This document shows, piece by piece, positions 55,377-64,000 of a stretch of 64,000 nt of DNA. Under the pieces are notes generated by a model, which was not told the DNA's origin, did no database searches, and saw nothing but the letters and a program-made list of their open reading frames with translations. Origin of the DNA: Porodaedalea pini (taxonomy: Eukaryota > Basidiomycota > Agaricomycetes > Hymenochaetales > Hymenochaetaceae); the NCBI GenBank assembly GCA_002794775.1, contig NBAY01000001.1:1860001-1924000 (forward strand), in the 5' to 3' direction. The translations under genes were made by a program, and so were the position numbers. How positions within the stretch are numbered: position 1 is the stretch's first letter; each line of letters starts with the position of its first letter.

Positions 55377-55821
55377 TCAGGCACCGGCATTGGCAGCGAG
55401 AATCTTAATTAAATTACAGTCAATCATGGATAGGCGGTCAATTCAATGGCCGTTGCAATCATTTTCGGCACTGAAGACACGTTTATATTTCGATTAAGCG
55501 CTTCCCTGGACATAGCCGCTGCTCTTTATGAGACTCATTCGAAAATCCACAAAGTAGAAACAAGATTGAAACCTAATGAAATCTTCGAAAGGAACCGATG
55601 GCACCACATCCGGAAGACCATCCAACCAAAAAGCGCATACCAGAAAATCCCTAGCGGAAGGAACCATGCAAATAAAGGTATTAAAGAAGCATAAATAAGA
55701 GAAAAGACTGAAGAGAGTAACAACTTGTAAAAGAATGCCCTGCCACAGGAGAATGCAGAATATCCACAATGGAATATACGTTACTTCAGCTGTCCATTGG
55801 GAGATTCTGGTCGCATTCCAT

Positions 55822-57088
55822 TTACTCGACAGTGAAGTAGATCATGTCGTCGAGTGAGCCGTGCTGGGCGACAGCGACAAGAACCGGCTGCAGATTCGCA
55901 GCTGAATTGAACGATGCCATGCGGTAGGATCCCGCAGGAAGTCCATCGTCAATGTTGGCTGAGAGCACGCCGTTAACCGCCGCACCGCTGATCCCTTTGA
56001 AGAACGCAAACTTGGTCGGGTCCGTCGGCGTCGTCTGGTTCAGGCTGTCCAGCTGCTCAATTGCGATCCTGGAGTGTCCGATGATGTTGCCGTTGGCGTT
56101 CACCTGCTGCGGTGCGCTGAGGTAGTTGGAGACCTCGTTCACGAAGTTCCCCGTCGCGAGGTTGCTGACAGCCATCGTGACTGTGAACTCTGTATTCGCC
56201 TTTACAGTGCCGAAGTTCGTTGGGAACGTGAACTTGGAGGACGGCATGTTCGTCGTCGCCGCGATGACACCCATCGGCGCCGGGTTGCACGACCCGGTCT
56301 TGATCTGCTGGCCGTTCGTGAGCGGCTTGTTGACGGTGAGGCAGAAGTTGATGAAGTTGTTCGTCGACGTCAGGGACGCGACCTGGCCTGCAGTAGGAAC
56401 CTGCTGGCCGTTCTGAGCAAAGCCGGTAGCAATGACGGCTGGATCAAGAGCTAAATGACAATACGAGTCAGTTATGATATTTGAAGATCCAAGAGAAATA
56501 TTAGATGAACGCACTCGTAGCGGACTGCTCATCACCTCCAGAAGTAGAAGTGCCCGTCGCGGCCGAGGAAGGCGCAGCAGTCACACTTGCGCTCAGCACC
56601 GCGGAGCTCGCAGCACCAGCACCAGCGACGCCTTTGTCGCCGCCCTTTCCCGTGCTGCCTCCTCCGTTGGTTGAGGACGAGGAAGCGCTGGCAGCAGCGG
56701 ACGAGGCCGCGGGCGAGCTAACGAAGGCGATGTTCGAGACGGCAGTTGAGCTTGAAGTGGGAACAGCCTCAGTCGAAGATACGATCGAGCTGGCAGTAGC
56801 GCCCTTAGCACCGCCTTTGCCTTTGCCTCCTTTGCCATTGTCCCCCTTTCCCTTGCCACCCTTGCTCTTGCCCTTGGTCGTCGAGGAGGCTGAAGTAGCG
56901 CTGGCAGCAGCCGATGAGACCACAGACGAGCTAGTGGTAACAGTGCTCGATACGGCGGCACTTGAACTCAAGGCGGCCACAACAGCACCCGAGGACGACG
57001 CGGGACATGAAAGTGCAGGTGCGCCGAGAGCGGAGGACGCAGTGAGCACAAGCAGGCTGAGTGCGGTGAATAGCGACTTCGAGAACAT
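55822..57088 (-). CDS. Secreted Ser/Ala-rich family protein, copy C
   Basis: Exons 56515-57088 and 55822-56450 (1203 nt, 400 aa), intron GTGCGT...TTTAG. Signal peptide MFSKSLFTALSLLVLTASSALGAPA, then an S/A/T-rich linker of about 165 residues with a Lys/Gly block (KGKSKGGKGKGDNGKGGKGK) and a second GSTGKGGDKG stretch, then the 209-residue conserved domain beginning LDPAVIATGFAQNGQQ and ending VAQHGSLDDMIYFTVE. In the domain it groups with D rather than with B/E (ATGNFVNEVSNYLSAPQQV, GHSRIAIEQLDSLNQ). Likely exported, with a disordered, possibly O-glycosylated linker. TATA at 57319-57328. Confidence 0.85.
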
Positions 57089-57197
57089 CCTGATTTCTCT
57101 TGTTTTTTCTCTCTGTTTCGGAGGTCTTCTCGAAACTGGGATGAAACGGGCGTGAACAATCGTTTGGCGGTGACGTCAAAGGAACAAAGGCAAAAAG

Positions 57198-57328
57198 AGC
57201 TGGCACCAGGCCGCACGAGAAGGCAGAAAGGGGAAGTAGAGGAAAAGGTAGGATGAAGAGAAAAAAAAACCGAAGTAGGATGAGAGAATTCTCTGACGAG
57301 CACAAAGCATTTTAGATCCTTTTATAAA
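57198..57328 (-). promoter_or_regulatory. Core promoter of copy C: TATA box and leader motif
   Basis: TTTATAAAAG at 57319-57328 and the leader motif GTGCGGCCTGGTGCCAGCT (minus strand) at 57198-57220, in the same arrangement as copy B. Confidence 0.6.
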
Positions 57329-57758
57329 GCAGAGACTTACGAGCTCCGGTTTCTAGAGCAAGTGTTCCGGAAGCAAGCATCCGAGAAAAAATATGTGTAT
57401 GCGGTCGTGACGTCGTCAAAAGACAGGAGATGGCACATCAATATCAAACAAATAGCAGGGCTAACAGATGATTCAAGACGATAGTGAACCCAGGCTTCGA
57501 GCTTTTCCAGGTTCGTGAGAAATCGCGCCCGGGCTGAGTGTCTTTCAACTTGAAAACTGATTGAGGCTCAAGTCGTTTCCTCTTACTTAATTCCTCGTCC
57601 TTAAGTGAACGATTATCACGATACTGAGAGGCAGGCCAGATCAGTGTAGGCGAGAGACATAGAACCACATGTTGTGAAGCTTGCAGAGGCAGAGAGATGG
57701 TCGGTTGCATGGACCCAGACTCGGACGACTGCCAGTGGCAACGAAAGAACTTTGTTTG

Positions 57759-57783
57759 TGATCGGCATGATCGGCAATCACGG
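57759..57783. promoter_or_regulatory. Distal motif of copy C
   Basis: TGATCGGCATGATCGGCAAT followed by CACGG, 671 bp upstream of the start. Confidence 0.45.
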
Positions 57784-58997
57784 ATCATCAGCGCCACATC
57801 AGGACAACGGGGCAGTGCATCTCCTGGCTTCGTCTTTCTCCCATCCCTCCCATTCGCACGCGAACACGAGCGCAAAGCTGAATGAACACTGCACATACTC
57901 TGGATCCTCTATTTTAAGTCTGATGTCAAGGCAATTGGTTGATTCAATCAGGGTGTCACCTAGCCTTGCCCATCCTCCAGTTTTCGCTGACGGCCATTTT
58001 GCGCGCGCGTGTAATGTTCCTTTGCGTTGATTCGTTTGAATATACGAATATGACTCGCTCGATTCGCGCTCAGTTGGGTGCTGACGCCCACCGCTGATCA
58101 CCTTGTGGTTATATCTAGCTAAAAATCTTGATAGTAGAGGACAGATTGAGAGTGCTCGAAACTCTCGAGGAATTCTCCATAACATTCGCAAATGGATCAA
58201 AGACAAAATGCATCTTAGCGCTCGGGTATTCGCCTTAATAACCCGGCCGGCCATCGAGGCAAGGCCATACCATCAAGGGACCCCTGTCCAAGAGTAAAAT
58301 GGATAATGCCCAAGCTCAGACTCGTTCAGACATTGAGAATGACATCAACTACAAAGCAGGTACTTGATGTTATCAAGCTATCGACTAGCCCGCCTCGCAT
58401 CCCGTCGCACTAGCAGTTATACCGCCATCACTTGCAGTGCGAATATTATTTGCTTTAATTTCTCTTATGATGTTCTGAAGGTGGCCGCCTCCTTAATTAT
58501 GTCTGGCCGGAAGAGTCAAAGCGCATGAACTAAATCACTCAAGTTGTATCGACGGTCATTTCAATGACTTCCTCGATCACGATCGGCACTGAGAACATAC
58601 GCACATCTCGAGTTTACTAGCGTGAAGCCGCTGGCCTTCGCACACTGAGCCTATTTACTATTCATACTCAACATACATATCAACAAAAAAAAACGAGATA
58701 GAAAGCGTACGCGAATCTTTGAAACAAAACAATGCCCTCGTATCGCATCGGCAATCGAATCAGACTGTCGAACAAAAGGGGAAGAACAAGCAAAGCCTAA
58801 CGGAAGAACCCACATAGCCAAGATATTAAGAAAATAAATCATAAAGGAAAAAGACCAAAGAAACTAAGAACCGTAAGGGGAAGAGAAAAGGAATGCGGTG
58901 ACCACTAAGAATGCATGGCTTCAGGAGCAGGCAGGTTATCCACAACGGAGGGCACGTAACTTCAACTGTCCACTGGGATAATCCAGTCGCGTTTCAT

Positions 58998-59870
58998 TTA
59001 CTCGACAGTGAAGTAGACCATGTCGTCGAGTGACCCGTGCTGAGCGACAGCGACGAGTGCCGGCTGCAAATTCGCAGCTGAATTGATTGATGCAAGACGA
59101 TAGACGCCTGCAGGAAGTCCGCCAGTAATGTCGGCTGAGAGCACGCCGTTGACCGCTGCACCGTTGATTCCCTTGAAGAACGTGAATATATTCGGGTTCG
59201 TCGGCGTCGTCTGGTTGAAACTATCAATCTGCTCAATCGCAATCCTCGAGTGTCCGATGATGTTGCCATTAGCGTCCACCTGCTGCGGTGCGCTGAGGTA
59301 GTTGGAGACCTCGTTCACGAGATTCCCCGTCGCGAGATTGTTGACCGCCATCGTAACGGTAAATTCGGTATTCGCCTTGATCGTATCGAAATTTGTTGGG
59401 AATGTGAACTTGGAGGACGGCATGTTCGTCGTCGCCGCGATGACACCCATCGGCGCCGGGTTGCACGACCCGGTCTTGATCTGCTGGCCATTTGTGAGCG
59501 GCTTGTTGACGGTGAGGCAGAAGTTGATGAAGTTATTCGTCGACGTTAACGAAGCGACCTGGCCTGCAACAGGAACCTGCTGCCCATCCTGAGCGAAGCC
59601 GGTAGCAATGACGGCTGGGTCAAGAGCTAAATGATTACAGTCAGCTTTAATGAAGCTTTAGAAGAGGTATTAGATTGACGTACTCGTAGCGGACTGCTCG
59701 TCATCTCCGGAAGTGGAAGTGCCTGTTGTAGCTGAGGATGACGTGGCAGCTGCAATCACAGTCGAGCTCGCAGAAGCAACACTCGAACTCAACGTCGCGG
59801 GTGCGCCGAGTGCGGAGGGCGCCGTGAACGCAAGCAGGCTGAGTGCGGTGAGAAGCGATTTTGAAAACAT
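58998..59870 (-). CDS. Secreted Ser/Ala-rich family protein, copy D (short linker)
   Basis: Exons 59684-59870 and 58998-59626 (816 nt, 271 aa), intron GTACGT...TTAG. Signal peptide MFSKSLLTALSLLAFTAPSALGAPA is followed by a linker of only about 35 residues (SSSVASASSTVIAAATSSSA) without the Lys/Gly block of B and C, then the same 209-residue domain (LDPAVIATGFAQDGQQVPVA ... VAQHGSLDDMVYFTVE). Linker length is thus the main difference within the array. TATATAAAG lies at 60093-60101. Confidence 0.85.
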
Positions 59871-60023
59871 GATTGAAGTGCGTAGTCGATAAGTATCTCG
59901 TTCAGGTTAAGTTGAGCACGATCAAACAATCGTAGACGTAGACCTCAAACGAGTGAAGGTCGGTCGAAGAACGAGGTAAGGGAGCGATGCTGATCGAGCT
60001 CAGGAGAGAGAAAGAGGAAATGG

Positions 60024-60101
60024 AGCTAGAACCAGGCCGCAAGGAAATGAAGGAGAAAGATGTTGAGAAAAATCCCTAATGAGCATAGGCTACTTTATAT
60101 A
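60024..60101 (-). promoter_or_regulatory. Core promoter of copy D: TATA box and leader motif
   Basis: TATATAAAG at 60093-60101 and leader motif TTGCGGCCTGGTTCTAGCT (minus strand) at 60024-60046. Confidence 0.6.
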
Positions 60102-60504
60102 CCAGAGCTTCCTCGGACTCCAGAGCACGAGTTCCGAGAGCGGGTATCTGGGAGGACAGAGGACAACACGGTCTTGGCAACGTCGAAAAGCCGAGTGATG
60201 AGACATAGAAAGACAGATACAGCGCCCATGTATGATGCGAGACGATGATGTGGCCAGATTTCAGTCTTTTTCTGCGGGACTGTGCGAGGCTGGCGGTAGT
60301 ATTTTTGAACATTCAAGTTGAGAGCCTTTTCCGTTCAATTATTCTTCGTTCTTGTTGAGTAAACATGTAGCACTGTGTTGAGAAGCAAACCGGGTTTTCT
60401 GCAGCTCATAGCATAGAGAGTTACATGCAACGAGGCCTGGAGGCGGCAAGAGCAAAGTGGTGGTAGGTGGGGAGGGTCAACCACGGCTCAAGAGTCAGAA
60501 GAAC

Positions 60505-60525
60505 TGGCGTGATCCGCAATCACTA
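60505..60525. promoter_or_regulatory. Distal motif of copy D
   Basis: TGGCGTGATCCGCAATCACT, a shorter match to the motif of copies B and C, about 635 bp upstream of the start. Confidence 0.35.
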
Positions 60526-61095
60526 AGCACATCGCCTGACTAATGTCAGCGCATCAACATCTCTCCGGCCTCATCTTTCCCCATGTGCATCCCTCACATT
60601 ATAATTCACGCACACGAGCCCAAACCTATTCAAATGAAAATGTTCATACTCAGGATACTTTATTTTTACCCTGGCGTCAAGGCAATCAGTTGGTTTCATC
60701 AACTGTCAGATAACTTTGCTTCGCCTCCAGTTTTTCCTCCGGCCATCTCGGGCACGTCGCATTCTTTTCTTTACTTCGCTGGCTCATCCTCGTGGTCTGA
60801 CAGTACTACATAGTGTCACTTCGAGTGCGTCTGGCCCAAATCTCAGTCATAATTCATACTAGCCCTCGCTGCTGATCCCCTTGCTGGCTAATGAGTATGA
60901 TCATGGCGAACCCGCTGAGAGTACTCAAAGTTTTCAAGGAAATTTCATGTACATGTATAACATCCTATTCGCACATATAATAAGACGAATTTACGCATCG
61001 ATCTGCCATCGAGGCAGTCCTACACCAGCCGAATGAAAGTAAGAAAAGACCTAACACCAACAGGAACGAAAGAAGAGAAGGAAAATAAAGAGCAT

Positions 61096-62356
61096 CTACT
61101 GGACAGTGAAGTAAACCATATCGTCAAGCGAGCCGTGCTGCGCAACAGCGACGAGCACTGGCTGGTGGTTTGCCGCCGAATTGATCGATGCCATGCGGTA
61201 GGCGCCCGCAGGAAGACCGTCCGTGACGTCCGCAGTGATGACACCGTTGACCGCCGCGCCGTTGATGCCCTTGAAGAATGCGAACTTGGTCGGGTCCGTC
61301 GTGGTCGTCTGGTTGAGGCTGCTCAGTTGCTCAACCACAACATGCGAGTGCCCGATGATGTTTCCGGCCGAGTTCACCTGCTGCGGGGCGCTGTAGTAGT
61401 TGGACTCTGCGTTCACGAAGTTGCCCGCCTCGAGATTGTTAATCGCCATTGAGATCGTGAACTCTTTGTTCGCCTGGACCGTCCCGCCGTTCGTCGGGAA
61501 TGTGAACTTCGAAGATGGCATGTTCGTCGTCGCCGCGATGACACCCATTGGCGCCGGGTTGCAAGACCCGGTCTTGATCTGCTGGCCATTTGTGATCGGC
61601 TTGTTGACGGTAAGGCAGAAGTTGATGAAGTTGTTCGTCGACGTTAACGAAGCAACCTGGCCTGCAGCAGGGACTTGCTGGCCGTTCTGAGCGAAGCCGG
61701 TAGCAATGACAGATGGGTTAAGAGCTAAACAAATGGGTACAGAAGAGTTCGTCAGCGGGTGGCTCAAAGAGCATTACGACCTAGGCGTACTCGTCGCAGA
61801 CTGTTGGTCCTGTGTGGACGTGCTCGAGGAAGAGCTGCTTACTGTCTGGCCAGTGGACGTGCTCGAGGAAGAGCCGCTTACTGTCTGGCCATTCGAATTA
61901 ACCACGGCGACATTAGCAAAGTCTGTCTTCTGGCCAAACACCGCATTGAATGCATCAGCTTGCGCGCCCGTGCCTACTGCAGCCTGGTTCGCTGCGGTAG
62001 TTGCAGTCTGGCACAATGTCTGCGCGGCGCTGTTCGCCTTGCAGCTAGACTGGAGCTGTTGGCAGATGAAGCTCGAGATAGTTCCGATATCATCTGCCGA
62101 TCCGTGGTTGTAAGACTCTAACGGAGTTACGGTCTCATTAAGACAACCAATTTTATAAGGATGAGGGAAGTGAGAAATACGTACTCAAGTCAACAGGAGC
62201 GAATGCTGTCTCCCGGCGACCGTCGAGGCCGGCCGCGAACTCGATTTCCGGAGTCGAACAGCTTCCAAAGCTAGCCGAGTTCGTCGACGTCGCTCCGAGG
62301 GCCACGGAAGAGAGGGCGAGGATGCTGAGAGCGGAGAAGAGCGAAGTTGAGAACAT
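61096..62356 (-). CDS. Secreted family protein, copy E, with the full Cys-containing N-terminal domain
   Basis: Three exons: 62185-62356, 61791-62117, 61096-61724 (1128 nt, 375 aa). Signal peptide MFSTSLFSALSILALSSVALGA. The N-terminal domain has SFGSCSTPEIEFAAGLDGRR, then (exon junction) PVDLKSYNHGSADDIGTISS, FICQQLQSSCKANSAAQTLC and FNAVFGQKTDFANVAVVNSN, with paired cysteines likely in disulfides. A short duplicated linker follows (GQTVSxSSSSTST twice), then the conserved C-terminal domain LNPSVIATGFAQNGQQVPAA to DDMVYFTVQ. Copies A-D lack the whole N-terminal domain. E is therefore the most complete member and probably closest to the ancestral form. Its last exon is near-identical to that of B. 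TATAAAAT is at 62545-62552. Confidence 0.86.
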
Positions 62357-64000
62357 GATGCTAGGTCTGGTCGGCAGCAGCTGATTGAAGGAGGGAATGA
62401 AAGTAGTGCTTGGCGAACTTCGAAAAATTAAACGACACCGGGCCGCAAAGAAAAGATAAAGCTAAGAAATTTGAAGGGCGAAGAATGTGAAGAACGAAAG
62501 GCAGAGGAGAGGAGGATGAGTAACTCAGAGCGTGGAGGTACTCCATTTTATACGACGTAGGCGGACTTCCAGGCACCATGGCGAGGGAAGTACCGGGTCT
62601 CGATGACTATTCCCAATGCCGCGCGTATGGCGAACTTCAAGCCGAGACTCTCTGAGAAAACAAGTTTGAGAATATAGCCTCAAAGCACTTTGAACAGGTG
62701 TCTAGACGTTGGAGACGATGACAGGAGGAATAAGGTTCATCGGCATACCAAACTCGGCATGCTTCTCCTTCCCTTTCGGAATGATCTCCCTCATTAAAAA
62801 CTTGCGATTTTGCTAAACTGCAGAGGCTGCAAACATGTCTTAAGGTATAATCAATACGAAAGGAATGATGATGCCTACGGGACTCGCCTGAAAGGAGGGG
62901 AAATAGCTCTAGTGAGTAACCAGAGGTTGTGGCCTAGCTTGGTGCCTTGCTGCCAGATTGTCAGTGTGTGGGAAAACTTGTCCGACCGACGCAACAGCCT
63001 ATTGAGCGTCTTCATGTACTGGTGTTCGCTGTCGTACTTGGTAGCACTCTTGATGCAGCAAATCCTGGAGTTCGTCTTGCTAAGGTCCTGTCTTCGTTGA
63101 TCCCCTTTCGCTGTTAGTTTTCATGAGCTCGCGCACAATTCCTCGAGTCATAAACTTGACGTCAAGGTAGTTGCCGCTCTGGTTGGGCTACAGAACACCC
63201 GTGCCTTAGTTTTGACCCCATGCTACGGTGGAAGACAATAGTCTGAACCATACAAAAATCTGGCTTGCGTTGTAATACGACTGGTCGGTACAGGCCAGAC
63301 TTCATGCCAGTAAAAATCCGAGCCGACAATGTGTCTGGAATAATGTATAAAAAGTTGACGCTCTTGATCTGCATCATGTTTCGTAAGCTTATGGCCAGAG
63401 CACTCCATCCGCTCCTATAAGTTGTGAGCTAAGGCGATTTCTCTGAAACAGTGAACTTGAGCTCACCTTGTCTGGTAATTTGGTTGGTAACTAGACGGTA
63501 AGATAATGTCATACTAAAAAGAGCACAGGGGTTGGAGGCATGGTATGATGCGGACGCTACCAATAGCAAACAAAGCCAAATTTAGGGCCTGAGATTTTGG
63601 TGCCCGGGACAGTGGCACAGCAAGGCGCCCACGAGAACCTCCGTCGGTCGTGACCTTTGCGTATCATCACACGGTCGCGACGTTCCGAGTGAATAGCCGA
63701 GCCTTTTCTCGCGTATCTGGACGTTACGAGCACTGCGCGAGTATTGCTCGGCCCTCAACTAAGATCCCGACCCGTCGCCGCTGCCCCTTTGCCTGTGGTG
63801 GCACCACTCACTGTACTGTTGACTAAGTCAGCGTAGCTATGGTTTCAAGGTCAACTAGGCCTGGCTGCACTGTACACTTTAAAGGAGGATCAAAGCCGAC
63901 GAAGCCCGGAGCTAGGCACGGATACCTTTTGGCGTACCAAGTCTGGGCGAAGAATAGCTTGGCTGCTGCTCATTCCCCACATGTCTCTCTCCAACCGTTC
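62357..64000. other. Copy E promoter and gene-free right end
   Basis: The first 200 bp are the E leader and promoter. Beyond 62600 I see only short frames (for example a 96-aa frame at 62810-63100) without recognisable motifs. Confidence 0.4.
62435..62552 (-). promoter_or_regulatory. Core promoter of copy E: TATA box and leader motif
   Basis: TATAAAAT at 62545-62552, about 190 bp before the ATG, and the leader motif as TTTGCGGCCCGGTGTCG (minus strand) at 62435-62453, more diverged than in B-D. Confidence 0.55.

Larger units (their letters stand above)
54836..55821. other. Spacer between copies B and C
   Basis: Contains the B promoter and distal motif, and the 3' flank of C (ATCCACAATGGAATATACG), similar to the 3' flanks of B and D. 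No separate gene. Confidence 0.5.
57089..58997. other. Spacer between copies C and D
   Basis: Contains the C promoter (TATA 57319-57328, leader motif 57198-57220, distal motif 57759-57783) and the 3' flank of D. Frames near 57444-58254 have no recognisable motif. Confidence 0.45.
59871..61095. other. Spacer between copies D and E
   Basis: Contains the D promoter (leader motif 60024-60046, TATA 60093-60101, distal motif 60505-60525) and the 3' flank of E, which does not resemble the 3' flanks of B-D. No gene recognised. Confidence 0.5.
50945..62600 (-). repeat. Tandem array of five duplicated secreted-protein units
   Basis: Units of about 2-3 kb in the same orientation: A, B, C, D, E. Besides the genes, B-D share 3' flanks (ATCCACAA.GGA and a purine-rich AACGGAAGA block), TATA spacing, a leader motif and a distal motif, so whole segments were duplicated rather than cDNA copies. 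Confidence 0.8.

Noticed and set aside
54306..57155. Long plus-strand frames opposite the first exons of array copies B and C
   Set aside because: They are mirror frames caused by the Ser/Ala-rich, GC-biased codons on the other strand; signal peptide, introns and homology support only the minus strand.

Overview
The window comes from a filamentous basidiomycete, most likely an Agaricomycete. Genes are cut by many short GT-AG introns of about 50-70 bp, exons are often under 30 nt, and the gene content is typical of the group: DUF6533-like membrane proteins, an Hsp70-like ATPase with a P/Q-rich tail, a tandem family of secreted Ser/Ala-rich proteins and a chromodomain Ty3/gypsy element. I rebuilt exon chains by hand. 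For the main genes the exon lengths sum to an exact multiple of three; where they do not, I say so.

Layout. 1-9.3 kb: two ends of a TA-flanked inverted-repeat DNA element surround a mitochondrial 2-oxodicarboxylate carrier gene. The larger element copy (5705-9323) sits 140 bp upstream of the carrier start codon, carries an unrecognised 215-aa ORF and is itself interrupted by a Harbinger-type MITE. 10-19 kb: ubiquitin-conjugating enzyme Ubc7/UBE2G2 type (+), D-arabinono-1,4-lactone oxidase (-), and an 18-exon Hsp70-like gene (-) whose product begins MGCC. 21.5-26.4 kb: a long disordered protein (+), a small single-pass membrane protein (-), and a divergently transcribed Dus4-type tRNA-dihydrouridine synthase (+) with a one-base frame break. 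26.4-32.6 kb: a GNAT acetyltransferase pseudogene split by a 643-bp MITE, then two tandem DUF6533-like membrane-protein genes. 33.4-36.7 kb: a kelch-repeat protein (+) and an SMP/LEA-like repeat protein (-), convergent.

37-45.2 kb: hairpin-bearing tandem repeats, a 0.1-kb palindrome, and a complete, young Ty3/gypsy chromovirus (38249-45232) with 5-bp target duplications and nearly identical LTRs. Its primer-binding site is complementary to the predicted 5' end of its own transcript, the signature of Tf1/sushi-type self-priming. 47.2-50.1 kb: a third DUF6533-like gene and a second GNAT pseudogene, a dispersed duplicate of the 26-32 kb block.

50.9-62.4 kb: five tandem genes (called A-E from left to right, all minus strand) for one secreted-protein family. 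Only E keeps what looks like the family's Cys-containing N-terminal domain; B, C and D replace it with Ser/Ala/Gly/Lys-rich linkers of different length, and A is frameshifted. Shared TATA positions, a shared 5'-leader motif and a shared distal motif mark the copies as segmental duplicates, and the last exons of B and E look homogenised by gene conversion. 62.4-64 kb holds nothing I can recognise.
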